A stretch of DNA of 64,000 bases from Hyphobacterium sp. CCMP332 (GCA_014323545.1 CP058647.1:1208501-1272500), one strand, 5' to 3'. Counted from the first letter of the stretch, positions 16,863 to 27,284 are shown. A program made the numbers and translations. Notes: generated from the letters alone by a model not told the origin.

Positions 16863-18755
16863 ATGTCAATAGTTCTATTTTTCATTGCATTGATTTCTGT
16901 TTTCCTCATCCTGAAATCAAGAAATACCAATGAATATCCGGTATTAGAATCAATTCTGATCGTTTCTCTTTCCTTATATCTTGGCTCGGAATTATTGTCT
17001 GCGATACATTTTATTAACAAAACCAGCATAAAGCTTTTATGGCTATGCATTGATATATTCCTGCTTGTTTTAATATTTAAAAATAAATACTGGAAAGATT
17101 TAAAAATTAAAGTCAATTTCCCTAAATCCGCTTTCCCATATCTGGTCATAGTTTGGATTATATTGCTTTATTCAGTGACATTAATTATCGTAGCCTATAC
17201 CCCTCCTTATAACTGGGATTCGATGACTTACCATTTGCCCAGGATTTTTCAATGGATCCAAAATGATTCCTTAAATCATTTCGCCACAACAAATACCAGA
17301 CAAATTTACATGACGCCTTATGCGGAATATGTGGGAATGCATTTTTACCTTTTAAGCGGTGATGATTTCGGATTCAATTTGGTCCAATGGCTATTTTCAA
17401 TAGGATTTCTAATCGCCGTATTTAGAATAACAAAAATCTACAGTCCAAAGGGAAATGCTAAATGGCTCGCTGTATTATTTTCAGCTACTATGCCGATGCT
17501 TATCCTTCAAACAAGTTCTACACAAAATGACCTGGTTGCGGCATTTTTCTTAATTTGTTCATTTTATTTCTTAGAAAAATTCCGTGTTAATTATAGTATT
17601 TCAAGTAGTATTTTTCTTGGTTTATCAATTGGGTTTGCAGTTTTAACAAAAGGCACTAATTATATATTCTTAATTCCATTTGCGATTTATCTTGCCTATA
17701 CGATGATAAAAAAATGGAAAGAAGAAATACCTAATAAACAGTTCTTTATCATTATCGGACTTATTGTTTTTCTCAATATTGGCTATTGGGCTCGAAACTA
17801 CCTGGTTTTTGACAGCCCTTTTGGTGGCAAAGGATTTTTTGTTGAAAAACCGTCGATAAGCACTGTTTTTTCAGGAGTAGTTAAGAATTCATCTCAAAAC
17901 TTAATGTTGACTGAAAATTATCTGAATTTGAAAATTGAACGGTTTGAAAAATTTAATTATCAATTAAGGCATTTTGTTTATGACATTCATGAGGCATTCA
18001 ATTGGAAGGCCGATAATCCTAATAAATCCTGGCAAAACACCTTTTGGTGGCAATCAAAATATCATCATAGCAATAGTTCAGAAGATTTTCAAAGCAATCC
18101 TTTGCATATCACTATCATAATAATGATGATATTATTATTATTTCACCCAAAAATTGATAAGACGAATGAAATATGGACTTTACTTGCAATTACAATTAGC
18201 GCCTATTTACTCTTTTCAATACTTTTAAAATGGCAGCCATGGCATAACAGACAATTAATGGGGCTTATAGCACTTGCCGGTATTGCATTTTCTTTGATGT
18301 TTAGCAAATCTAAATACCTTATTTGGGGAATTGGCCTTTCTTTAATTATTTTTTCTATTAATCCATTAATAGATCATGGAAAACGATCATTGCTGCCTAA
18401 TGATGATAGATACATTTTTAGTTTGACTGAGAAAGAAATGCTTTTTGTTCCAAAAAAAGAGCTTTTAAATGATTTCCTTGAAATGGAAAAAATCATTAGA
18501 AAAACTAATCCTAAATTCATAGGCCTGGAATTAAAATTTGACGATTGGGAATATCCTTTTTGGTATTACCTATGGGATGAGAAAAAGAAATTCAACCAAA
18601 TTAGTGTAAAATATGAGTCTGCAAAGCTTATGAGGGAATTTGAGCCAAATATCATTTTTTCTTCCTACAACTTAAAAAATGCGATAATCTATAATGAAAA
18701 TGAATATCATTTAATCTTGCATAATAAACTGGGTAAATTATATTCTAAAGAATAA
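16863..18755 (+). CDS. Multi-pass membrane glycosyltransferase (GT39/GT83-like)
   Basis: A 630-residue protein with about eleven hydrophobic segments and the fold signature of the PMT/ArnT superfamily. The first periplasmic loop has the acidic motif PPYNWDSMTYHLPR, followed by QNDLVAAFF and KGTNYIF in later loops. These enzymes use a lipid-phosphate sugar donor to glycosylate proteins or lipids outside the inner membrane. The GT2 gene two positions upstream could make such a donor. The final 130 residues form a soluble, strand-rich tail. The substrate is not known. An intrinsic terminator follows about 110 bases after the stop. Confidence 0.85.
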   Translation: MSIVLFFIALISVFLILKSRNTNEYPVLESILIVSLSLYLGSELLSAIHFINKTSIKLLWLCIDIFLLVLIFKNKYWKDLKIKVNFPKSAFPYLVIVWIILLYSVTLIIVAYTPPYNWDSMTYHLPRIFQWIQNDSLNHFATTNTRQIYMTPYAEYVGMHFYLLSGDDFGFNLVQWLFSIGFLIAVFRITKIYSPKGNAKWLAVLFSATMPMLILQTSSTQNDLVAAFFLICSFYFLEKFRVNYSISSSIFLGLSIGFAVLTKGTNYIFLIPFAIYLAYTMIKKWKEEIPNKQFFIIIGLIVFLNIGYWARNYLVFDSPFGGKGFFVEKPSISTVFSGVVKNSSQNLMLTENYLNLKIERFEKFNYQLRHFVYDIHEAFNWKADNPNKSWQNTFWWQSKYHHSNSSEDFQSNPLHITIIIMMILLLFHPKIDKTNEIWTLLAITISAYLLFSILLKWQPWHNRQLMGLIALAGIAFSLMFSKSKYLIWGIGLSLIIFSINPLIDHGKRSLLPNDDRYIFSLTEKEMLFVPKKELLNDFLEMEKIIRKTNPKFIGLELKFDDWEYPFWYYLWDEKKKFNQISVKYESAKLMREFEPNIIFSSYNLKNAIIYNENEYHLILHNKLGKLYSKE

Positions 18756-18866
18756 CTTTTTGCACATTTCCAAGATTGTGGATTTCGAATTAAAAATATT
18801 TTCATACCTTTAGCAACAGTTTTTGCATTACGCAAACTTTTTAAGTTTAATTTGACCTCCAATTTT

Positions 18867-18906
18867 AAAACCGCACTGGATTTCCAGAGCGGTTTTTTTA
18901 TTTTTA
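18867..18906 (+). terminator. Intrinsic terminator ahead of the M20 peptidase gene
   Basis: AAAACCGC, one A mismatch and CTGG pair with CCAG, A and GCGGTTTT around the ATTT loop, followed by TTTATTTTT. It terminates transcripts from the plsY-glycosyltransferase run. Because it ends only about 20 bases before the next ATG, it may also act as a leader terminator for that gene. Confidence 0.75.
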
Positions 18907-18925
18907 AGCACCTAAACGAATACGA

Positions 18926-20287
18926 ATGAACGATTACATCGAACAAAACAAAGACAGATTTCTAGAAGAATTACTTGAATTATTAAGGATACCATCCGTA
19001 AGCACGGACAAAGACTATAAGGGCGATATTCAAAAAGCCGCAGAATACCTTAAAGCAAAACTCACTGCTGCGGGTGTCGATTCTGTGGAAATAGTCGAGA
19101 CCCCCGGAAATCCGATCGTGTATGCTGAGAAAAAAGCGGGCTCCGGCAAACCAACCGTATTGGTTTATGGCCATTACGATGTGCAGCCTCCCGATCCGGT
19201 TGAGCTTTGGGATTCACCCCCCTTTGAGCCGGTGATTAAAAATGAAAGAATTTATGCTCGAGGCGCATGCGATGATAAAGGTCAAATGTACATGCATGTA
19301 AAAGCACTTGAGATTTTAAATAAAGAAGGTGATCTACCCTGCAATATTAAGATCATGCTCGAAGGTGAAGAAGAAATCGGTTCCGAGCACCTACAGTGGT
19401 TTGTGCAGAAATACAGGGATAAGCTCGACGCCGATGTTATTTTAATTTCCGATACCAGCATGCTATCCAATGATAATCCTTCAATTACCACAGGTTTGAG
19501 AGGGCTCTCCTACTTGGAAGTTGAGCTCACCGGCCCTTCGAGGGATCTGCATTCCGGACTCTATGGAGGAGCTGTCGCCAATCCAATAAATGCCCTTTGC
19601 AAAATGATTGACTCCCTCAAGGATGAAAACAATCATATAAATATTCCGGGATTCTACGATGATGTCGATGAAGCCAGTGCGCTTGAAAGAGAGGAAATGG
19701 GAAAAGCTCCTTTCGACGACAATAAAATGAAAAACGATTTAAAAATCGATGATCTCGTGGGAGAGAAAGGTTATTCCACACTTGAAAGAACCAGCATTAG
19801 ACCGGCGCTCGACGTCAACGGGATTTGGGGAGGCTATACCGGAGAAGGCGCCAAAACGGTTATTCCTTCAAAAGCCTATGCTAAAATTTCCATGCGGCTT
19901 GTGCCTCATCAGGATTCAAAAAAAATTACCGAGCTCTTTAGCAATCATTTTAAGTCTATTGCTCCTAAGGGCATTCGTGTAAAAGTCACACCACATCACG
20001 GTGGGGAACCGGCAGTTACGCCTATAGACTCCGAGGCCTATAAGGCGGCAAGCATGGCTTATGAAAAAACGTTCGGGAAAAAACCAATTCCTTTGAGAAG
20101 TGGTGGAAGTATTCCAATTGTGGCTATGTTTAAAAAAGAACTGGGTTTAAATACAGTAATGATGGGTTTTGGCCTTGATGAAGATGCCATACATTCGCCA
20201 AATGAGAGTTATGGCCTATTCAATTATTACATTGGGATAGAAACCATTGTTGAATTTCACAAAGCATTTGCTTCGATCAAAAGCTGA
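18926..20287 (+). CDS. M20-family dipeptidase
   Basis: A 453-residue cytosolic metallopeptidase of the M20 (carnosinase-like) group. Metal-ligand motifs are in order: VYGHYDVQPPDP (His, Asp), ARGACDDKGQMYMH (Asp bridging the two zinc ions), LEGEEEIGSEH (catalytic and metal Glu), and a C-terminal ligand in DEDAIHSPNE. The lid or dimerisation domain lies between about residues 190 and 350. It hydrolyses dipeptides or short peptides. It has no signal peptide. It stands alone between a terminator and dsbD. Confidence 0.95.
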   Translation: MNDYIEQNKDRFLEELLELLRIPSVSTDKDYKGDIQKAAEYLKAKLTAAGVDSVEIVETPGNPIVYAEKKAGSGKPTVLVYGHYDVQPPDPVELWDSPPFEPVIKNERIYARGACDDKGQMYMHVKALEILNKEGDLPCNIKIMLEGEEEIGSEHLQWFVQKYRDKLDADVILISDTSMLSNDNPSITTGLRGLSYLEVELTGPSRDLHSGLYGGAVANPINALCKMIDSLKDENNHINIPGFYDDVDEASALEREEMGKAPFDDNKMKNDLKIDDLVGEKGYSTLERTSIRPALDVNGIWGGYTGEGAKTVIPSKAYAKISMRLVPHQDSKKITELFSNHFKSIAPKGIRVKVTPHHGGEPAVTPIDSEAYKAASMAYEKTFGKKPIPLRSGGSIPIVAMFKKELGLNTVMMGFGLDEDAIHSPNESYGLFNYYIGIETIVEFHKAFASIKS

Positions 20288-20361
20288 TATTGAACCTTTG
20301 ATTATTTAAAGACATTATATAGTCCTAAGATTTCGTAATTTCGGGCTCTGTTTTGACAATT

Positions 20362-22527
20362 ATGCATAGAAAATTAATGCGCCAAAGCTTGTTTTTCCTT
20401 TTTCTGTTTAGTGCCATTGCGGGTTTTTCCCAAATTCTGGAACCTGCCAAATGGACTACCGAAGTAAGTGCAAACAATGTGAAAATTGGCGATGAAATTG
20501 AATTAATCTTCAAAGCTACCATCGACCCCGATTGGTATTTGTATTCTTCCGATTTCGATCCGAATCTGGGCCCACAGGTTACAGAGTTTTTTTTCAAGGA
20601 AAACAATACTTATAAACTCATTGGGGGGATAAGGCCAATCAATCCTTCAAAAAAATATGATGATATCTGGGAAGGGGATTATACTTATTTTAAGAAAAAG
20701 GGCGAGTTCCGGCAAACCGTTAAAATCCTTAAGGCTAAGCCCCTAATTGAGGGTGAATATTCCTACCAGGTATGTACGGATATTGATGGCAAGTGCATTC
20801 CCTTTTCAGAGGATTTCTTATTTGATCAGATAAAGGTCAAAGTGATTTCTGATAATGTAAAAGAGGAAATAACTAAAAAAGAACCTCTAGTAGAGGACAA
20901 AGTCGCAGATCTTGGAGAAGAGCAGCTCGATGAAATGCCTGTAAGCATTGATACTTTGGAAGATACTGAAGCACTTGACAGTACTGATTCAGAACTTGCC
21001 GAAACAGATAAAAAACTTCCGAGAACAATTGAAGAAAAAGACATTGATTACAAAAAGGAGGCTAAAGAAGATTTACTCTTATTCTTTTTTATTGCCTTTG
21101 GTTCTGGTTTGATCGCTTTGCTTACACCATGTGTATTTCCAATGATTCCAATGACGGTCTCATTCTTTTCACACGGAAGTAAATCCAAATCCGAGTCTTT
21201 CTCAATGAGTATGGTTTTCGGCTTTTCAATCATACTGATCTACATACTTCTGGGATTTATTACCTCGTTAATTTTCGGACCTGAAATAGCAAATTTCTTA
21301 AGTACCCACTGGATTCCGAACGTTGCTTTCTTTCTAATTTTCATCATTTTCGCGATTTCTTTTTTTGGTGCATTTGAAATTACCCTTCCGAGTTCATTTG
21401 TAAATAAAATTGACAAGCAAGCCGATAAAGGAGGATATATAGGAGTATTTTTTATGGCCTTCACTTTGGCATTGGTATCATTTTCATGTACTGGTCCTAT
21501 AGTCGGAAGTATTTTGGTAGCTTCTGCTTCAGGCGAAGTAATGATGCCATTGGTGGGAATGGCCGGATTTTCAACGGCATTTGCCATCCCATTTACCTTA
21601 TTTGCTGCCTTCCCTTCCTGGTTGAGAGGCCTGCCTTCTTCCGGCGGTTGGCTCAATTCAGTGAAAGTGGTGCTTGGATTCCTTGAGGTGGCCTTCGCCT
21701 TTAAATTTTTAAGTATTGCTGATCAAACCTATCATTGGGGGATATTAGACCGCGATGTGTTTTTAGCAATATGGATTGTAACCTTTTTCTTTCTCGGTCT
21801 TTATTTATTGGGTAAAATCAAATTGCCACACGATAACGAAGGTCAAAAAATTAGTGTTACCCGATTGCTTTTATCCTTATTGACATTCGCCTTTGTAATA
21901 TATCTGATACCTGGAATGTTTGGTGCGCCCCTAAAAGGACTTTCAGGGTATTTGCCACCGCAAAATGGGCATGATTTTGATTTGGCTAAAATCATCAGAC
22001 AAAATGGTGGTGGTTCCGGTTCAGCCGGAAATGAGATGGTCGGTAATCTTTGCGACGTACCCAAACATGCCGAACTCCTGCATTTACCACATGGGCTTGT
22101 AGGATATTTTGATTTGAAACAAGCACAGGAATGTTCTCAACAATTGCAGAAACCAATTTTTTTGGATTTTACAGGTCATGGCTGTGTGAATTGCAGGGAA
22201 ATGGAAGCCAATGTCTGGTCCGACCCAAGGGTTCTGCAAATACTTAGAGAGAAGTATGTAATTCTGGCACTCTATGTGGATGACAAAACAGAATTACCTG
22301 AAAATCAATGGTACAGATCGGAATACGATAATAAAATGAAAAAGACAATTGGCAAGCAAAACGCCGATTTACAAATCGTGAGATTTAACAATAATGCTCA
22401 ACCATATTATTGCCTCCTGGATGAAAATGCCGAACTTTTGGCTCAGCCAAAAGCCTATGATTTAAATATTCAGAATTTTATTGATTTTCTAAATTCAGGC
22501 GTAGAAATCTATAATAATCGCGAATGA
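20362..22527 (+). CDS. dsbD: Thiol:disulfide interchange protein DsbD
   Basis: About 721 residues. All three redox modules are visible: an N-terminal periplasmic domain with C138 and C145, an eight-helix membrane domain with C257 (LTPCVFP) and C376 (FSCTGP), and a C-terminal thioredoxin domain with GHGCVNC (C608, C611). Electrons pass from cytoplasmic thioredoxin across the membrane to periplasmic thiols. A signal peptide precedes the first domain, and an acidic linker (about 165-235) joins it to the membrane part. I chose the ATG at 20362. It overlaps copA by four bases (ATGA), which suggests a link between thiol reduction and copper handling. Confidence 0.95.
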   Translation: MHRKLMRQSLFFLFLFSAIAGFSQILEPAKWTTEVSANNVKIGDEIELIFKATIDPDWYLYSSDFDPNLGPQVTEFFFKENNTYKLIGGIRPINPSKKYDDIWEGDYTYFKKKGEFRQTVKILKAKPLIEGEYSYQVCTDIDGKCIPFSEDFLFDQIKVKVISDNVKEEITKKEPLVEDKVADLGEEQLDEMPVSIDTLEDTEALDSTDSELAETDKKLPRTIEEKDIDYKKEAKEDLLLFFFIAFGSGLIALLTPCVFPMIPMTVSFFSHGSKSKSESFSMSMVFGFSIILIYILLGFITSLIFGPEIANFLSTHWIPNVAFFLIFIIFAISFFGAFEITLPSSFVNKIDKQADKGGYIGVFFMAFTLALVSFSCTGPIVGSILVASASGEVMMPLVGMAGFSTAFAIPFTLFAAFPSWLRGLPSSGGWLNSVKVVLGFLEVAFAFKFLSIADQTYHWGILDRDVFLAIWIVTFFFLGLYLLGKIKLPHDNEGQKISVTRLLLSLLTFAFVIYLIPGMFGAPLKGLSGYLPPQNGHDFDLAKIIRQNGGGSGSAGNEMVGNLCDVPKHAELLHLPHGLVGYFDLKQAQECSQQLQKPIFLDFTGHGCVNCREMEANVWSDPRVLQILREKYVILALYVDDKTELPENQWYRSEYDNKMKKTIGKQNADLQIVRFNNNAQPYYCLLDENAELLAQPKAYDLNIQNFIDFLNSGVEIYNNRE

Positions 22528-24740
22528 GCGATACCATTGCAAAAGAAAAATCCAAAAAACTAAAAACCTACCATGTCAATGGTATGACCTGTGCGGCATG
22601 TGCTCAGACGATCGAATCCACAGCAAAAAGCATTAAAGGCATAAATGAAGCCAATGTAAATTATGCCGCTTCAACACTCTTTGTTGATTTTGATGCTGAT
22701 AAAACCTCCTACAAAGAGATTCGAAAATCAATCCGAAAAGCCGGCTATGATATTGTGGAAGATGCCTCAGAATCCAAACCACAAATTACACTTACCAAAC
22801 TGCTGATCGCACTAATTCTAAGCAGTATAATAATGACAATCAGCATGGGCTGGGTCCGAATTGCAAATTCTGAACTGATACTACTTCTACTGACTATACC
22901 TGTATTATTTTACGCCGGATTGAATTTTTTTACTTCAGCATTTCGTCAGGCCTTAATATTCAAAGCAAACATGGACACCTTAATCGCCTTGGGCTCGGGT
23001 GCTGCTTTTATTTTCAGTTTGACAAAAACCCTGCGTTATTATCTTTTTGAAATAGAAATAGAAGGATATGTCTATTTTGAATCAGCCGCTATGATCGTCA
23101 CCTTCATTTTAATTGGAAAATACATTGAAGAGCGAGCAAAAAAAAGAACCGGCGAGGCCATAGAAAAATTAATCGAACTTCAACCCCGGCATGCAGTTAA
23201 AATCGAAAATGGAAAAGAAATTACGATAGGTATAGAAGAAGCAAAGCCCGGAGATATACTTTTAATTAAAAGCGCCGAAAGAGTACCTCTCGATGGCATG
23301 ATCACAAGCGGGCATAGTTATGTCGATGAATCCATGATTACCGGAGAGTTTATTCCTGTAGAAAAGTTTAATGGTGAGAAAGTATATGCGGGTACAATCA
23401 ACAAGACCGGTTCATTTAAGATGAAGGTAGAAGTTGCAGAGGGTCAAACCCTTTTGGCTCAAATCATCGAAATGGTAAGAGTTGCTCAGGGCAGCAAGGC
23501 ACCGGTTCAAAAAATCACAGATAAAATTTCTTCTGTATTCGTTCCTGCCGTATTACTGATTTCAATTCTCACACTTTGCTATTGGTGGTTCATTAACCCT
23601 GGTGGAACATTTCAGTTTGCTTTGACACCTGCTATTTCAGTATTGATAATTGCCTGTCCATGTGCGCTTGGTTTGGCGACTCCTACCGCTGTAATTGCCG
23701 GCATTGGAAAAGGTGCCAAATTGGGTGTCTTGTTTAAAAATGCAGAAAGCCTTCAAACTCTGGGTGAAATAAATGCCCTCATTACGGATAAAACAGGGAC
23801 CATAACCAATGGTGAACCCGAAGTATTTGACTTTGTCTGGGAAAACAATTTATCCGATCACAGTTTTTTAAAAAAATTGCTTTTTCATGTTGAAAAAAGG
23901 ACTGATCATCCTCTGGCTTTTGCCGTATGCAAGCATTTGAAATCTGAATATGACGAAGTATTTGATTCCAAAATAAATCATTTTGAAGTAGTGCTGGCCA
24001 GAGGGATTCGATGTGAATACGAAAACAGCATTTTTTTAGTTGGCAATAATCGGTTTATGCAGGAAGAGGATGTTATGATAAGCAAATTCATTTCTCAAAG
24101 GGCAAGAGAACTTAGAGATGAAGGTAAAACATTGATATATTTTGCTTTTGAAGGCATTGTTGCGGGAATTATTTCAGTATATGACGCCATTCGCGTTGGA
24201 GCAGATGAAGCCATTAGAAAATTATCCAATCTCGATATCGATGTAATAATGATGACCGGAGATTCACAGCAGGCCGCGGAACCACTTTGTCACCAGCTTG
24301 GAATTGAAGAACTGTATTACGATGTAAAACCGCATCAGAAGCAAGATAAAGTAAAAGAAATCCAAAGAGAAGGAAAGAAAGTAGCAATGGCCGGTGATGG
24401 AATCAATGATGCACCGGCTCTCTCTCAGGCAGATGTTGGAATCGCTTTGGGTACGGGCACGGACATCGCCATTCAAAGTGCCACGGTGACACTGGTCAAT
24501 GGGGATTTGCGAAAAATTGCTCAAGCCCTTGTCTTGTCCAAGGCTACAATGTCAGCCATCCGCAGCAATCTATTTCTGGCATTTATTTATAACATTATAA
24601 GCATCCCTATTGCAGCAGGCCTATTATATTTTATCACCGGTATTTTCTTAAATCCAATGATTGCGGCAGCGGCAATGGCATTGAGTTCCATATCTGTTGT
24701 ACTCAACAGCCTCTACCTTTATTATCGAAAATTTATTTAG
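22524..24740 (+). CDS. copA: Copper-translocating P-type ATPase
   Basis: A 738-residue P1B-type ATPase. It has one N-terminal heavy-metal domain with GMTCAAC (C23, C26), eight membrane helices with the copper-channel motif CPC (378-380), the phosphorylation site DKTGT (D422), the HP locus motif (TDHPL) and the hinge GDGINDAPA. It exports Cu(I) from the cytoplasm, either for detoxification or for loading cupro-enzymes. No cytochrome oxidase genes are nearby, so which role applies is unclear. Translation is coupled to dsbD by a four-base overlap. Confidence 0.96.
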   Translation: MSDTIAKEKSKKLKTYHVNGMTCAACAQTIESTAKSIKGINEANVNYAASTLFVDFDADKTSYKEIRKSIRKAGYDIVEDASESKPQITLTKLLIALILSSIIMTISMGWVRIANSELILLLLTIPVLFYAGLNFFTSAFRQALIFKANMDTLIALGSGAAFIFSLTKTLRYYLFEIEIEGYVYFESAAMIVTFILIGKYIEERAKKRTGEAIEKLIELQPRHAVKIENGKEITIGIEEAKPGDILLIKSAERVPLDGMITSGHSYVDESMITGEFIPVEKFNGEKVYAGTINKTGSFKMKVEVAEGQTLLAQIIEMVRVAQGSKAPVQKITDKISSVFVPAVLLISILTLCYWWFINPGGTFQFALTPAISVLIIACPCALGLATPTAVIAGIGKGAKLGVLFKNAESLQTLGEINALITDKTGTITNGEPEVFDFVWENNLSDHSFLKKLLFHVEKRTDHPLAFAVCKHLKSEYDEVFDSKINHFEVVLARGIRCEYENSIFLVGNNRFMQEEDVMISKFISQRARELRDEGKTLIYFAFEGIVAGIISVYDAIRVGADEAIRKLSNLDIDVIMMTGDSQQAAEPLCHQLGIEELYYDVKPHQKQDKVKEIQREGKKVAMAGDGINDAPALSQADVGIALGTGTDIAIQSATVTLVNGDLRKIAQALVLSKATMSAIRSNLFLAFIYNIISIPIAAGLLYFITGIFLNPMIAAAAMALSSISVVLNSLYLYYRKFI

Positions 24741-24743
24741 ACT

Positions 24744-27284
24744 ATGAAACATATCCTGACTACAATTTTATTGCTTCTCTCAATGAGTGGCTACGCTCAA
24801 ACAGTGCTGGAGAATACATCATTTTACGGGCCATTTTCTTTCTTCAAACCATATGCCGGCGAAGAAAAAAGTCCTGAAAACAAAAGCTTTGAGCTGAGTA
24901 GTTTTTTGGATAATATCTCTATAGATGAAGAGGCTTATAATTTTAATGCCTTCCCTAAATATAAGTTCTCAGGCTATAAAGCAAAATTTGAAAAAGAAAA
25001 AGGATTGCTCATCCAAAACCCGGACAGTCAAAATTATCATGTCTTTGTTCAAAATGTATATCTGGAAAACCCTGATTTCTCCAAACTGAAACTAAAGGTA
25101 AATTCCAATGCGATCTTTCGAATTTCTGAAAATGGCCAAAGCCTTTTGGAAAATCTCAATCTCCCCGATAGTTCAGTTTCAAAAGAAGTCGACAAAGAAA
25201 TGCTCAAAGGATTTCATCCTTTAACTATTAAATTAATGAGTGCGGCTGAGCAAAGCGAAATTCAGTTTAAACTAACGGTTGAAAAGGACAGTGCTTTAAG
25301 CGAAGTTGTATTTCATCCCGAAACAATAAAACCCAGTATCGATCTTTACTCTTTAGCAAATATGACAGGGGTCTCCTCAGCCAGTATTAATCCAGAAGGA
25401 ACCAAAGCGGCCATTACAATTTCAAAAAAATCCTCACCAAAAGGCAAATCTGAATCCTGGCTCGAGTTTTGGGATTTAAAGGCAAAAAAAATTATCCGTT
25501 CTTATAGGGGTTTGTCCGAAATGACCAGTATTGATTGGGTGCCAGGCAAGGAGGCTATTTCCTATGTGCGTTCCAATGACAAAAAGAAATCCATATGGAT
25601 TCATCCTTTAAATGCCGAGCCCTATATTATTTTGGGGGAAATTGAAAATATTTCTTCCTATCAATGGTCAGACAATGGAGAATTTATCATTTATACCATT
25701 AGACAAATACCCGATAAAAAAGATAAAAAAACCAATCTTCTTGATGGAATGGCATCGCGCCTTCCGGGTTATGACAATTATTCCTACCTGCACAAACTCG
25801 ATATAAACTCAGGAAAAATCACTCAGCTAACTTATGGGGGGAACAGCACTACATTAAACGACATATCCCCGGATGGTTCAAAAATTATTTTCACTACCGG
25901 TGATGAAGATTATTTGCAATTGCCCTATTCCTATTCAACCTATTGGGAAATGGATTTAAACAACGGCGATACGGATTCCTTATTCACTTTATACTGGGGC
26001 GGCGGCTGTGAATATTTTCCCGATGGAAAAAAATTATTGATCAGTGGCGGGCCATCACTTTTTGAAGGAATAGGTGAAAACGTTCGAGAAGGTCAAAAGC
26101 CCAATGGCTATGACGGACAGGCCTATGTATTTGATTTGGAAAGTAAAGAAGTGCTTGCCGTCAGTAAAGAATTTGATCCATCGATCAATTCAATGGATAT
26201 ATCCAGCAATGGTGAAGAGGTATTTCTGATCTGCACCGATAAAGACTATAGAACGCTTTACAAATATACCCTGGAAGAAAAGAGCTATGAAAAATTAATG
26301 GATGCTCCCGATTTAATCCGTTCCCTTGATCTAAACCGCGATACTAAAAAAGGTCTGATCATAGCTTCCAATGCACAGGGGGACAATGCTGTGTACCTGT
26401 TTGACCCAAGAAAAATGAAGCTTGAGACGCTCCATGATCCATCGTACTCAATCCTGAAAGACAAGAAGTTTGGGGAAATCAAATCCTGGACATTTGAAAA
26501 TGAAAACGGCGATGTTATAGACGGGCGCTTTTATTTGCCACCAGATTTTGATTCTACAAAGAGCTATCCCCTGATCGTCTATTATTATGGTGGAACTACA
26601 CCAGTTAGCCGCACATTTGGCGGTAGATATCCCTACAACTGGTATGCAGCTCAGGGTTATGTAGTTTATATTTTACAACCACGAGGCAGCATCGGTTACG
26701 GGCAGTCTTTTTCTGCTGAGCATGTTAACAATTGGGGGAAAACCACGGCCAAGGATATCATCATGGGTACGAAAAAGTTTACAAAATCACATCCATTCAT
26801 AGATACTTCGGCAATTGGTTGTATTGGCGCCTCCTATGGTGGTTTTATGACTATGTATCTTACAACTCAAACCAACATATTTTCTGCCGCAGTTTCCCAT
26901 GCGGGGATATCGGCGCTCTCGAGTTATTGGGGAGAAGGCTTTTGGGGCTATGCTTATTCTGCTGTGGCTTCCGAGGCAGCTTTCCCCTGGAATCGCAAAG
27001 ATATTTACGTCGATCAAAGTCCTCTTTTTCAAGCGGACAAAGTAAATACACCAATATTATTAACCCACGGAACCTCTGATACAAATGTACCGCCGGGAGA
27101 AAGCTATCAATTCTATACGGCCCTCAAGATTTTGGGAAAAGAAGTGGAAATGCTTGAAGTGCCTGGCCAAAATCACTGGGTGGTGGATTATGAACAATAC
27201 ATTGAATGGAAATATTCTATAATCGGCTGGTTTGATAAACACCTCAAGAAGAAAGACGATTGGTGGAATAACCTTTATAAGTAA
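24744..27284 (+). CDS. S9-family serine peptidase (dipeptidyl-peptidase/prolyl-oligopeptidase type)
   Basis: An 846-residue exported peptidase. It has a signal peptide (MKHILTTILLLLSMSGYAQ), a long beta-propeller region (about 230-580), then an alpha/beta-hydrolase domain with nucleophile Ser697 in GASYGG, Asp in HGTSDTNVPPGES and His in GQNHWVVD. Such enzymes cleave N-terminal dipeptides or short peptides in the periplasm. The first 200 residues are an extra beta-rich domain. It starts three bases after the copA stop and so belongs to the dsbD-copA transcript, although a functional link to copper is not obvious. Confidence 0.93.
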   Translation: MKHILTTILLLLSMSGYAQTVLENTSFYGPFSFFKPYAGEEKSPENKSFELSSFLDNISIDEEAYNFNAFPKYKFSGYKAKFEKEKGLLIQNPDSQNYHVFVQNVYLENPDFSKLKLKVNSNAIFRISENGQSLLENLNLPDSSVSKEVDKEMLKGFHPLTIKLMSAAEQSEIQFKLTVEKDSALSEVVFHPETIKPSIDLYSLANMTGVSSASINPEGTKAAITISKKSSPKGKSESWLEFWDLKAKKIIRSYRGLSEMTSIDWVPGKEAISYVRSNDKKKSIWIHPLNAEPYIILGEIENISSYQWSDNGEFIIYTIRQIPDKKDKKTNLLDGMASRLPGYDNYSYLHKLDINSGKITQLTYGGNSTTLNDISPDGSKIIFTTGDEDYLQLPYSYSTYWEMDLNNGDTDSLFTLYWGGGCEYFPDGKKLLISGGPSLFEGIGENVREGQKPNGYDGQAYVFDLESKEVLAVSKEFDPSINSMDISSNGEEVFLICTDKDYRTLYKYTLEEKSYEKLMDAPDLIRSLDLNRDTKKGLIIASNAQGDNAVYLFDPRKMKLETLHDPSYSILKDKKFGEIKSWTFENENGDVIDGRFYLPPDFDSTKSYPLIVYYYGGTTPVSRTFGGRYPYNWYAAQGYVVYILQPRGSIGYGQSFSAEHVNNWGKTTAKDIIMGTKKFTKSHPFIDTSAIGCIGASYGGFMTMYLTTQTNIFSAAVSHAGISALSSYWGEGFWGYAYSAVASEAAFPWNRKDIYVDQSPLFQADKVNTPILLTHGTSDTNVPPGESYQFYTALKILGKEVEMLEVPGQNHWVVDYEQYIEWKYSIIGWFDKHLKKKDDWWNNLYK

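Noticed and set aside
21240..21656. 138-residue minus-strand frame within dsbD
   Set aside because: It is antisense to the conserved DsbD membrane domain and has no recognisable domain of its own.
26732..27084. Overlapping frames inside the S9 peptidase catalytic domain
   Set aside because: The peptidase frame has all catalytic motifs; the others are shadows.
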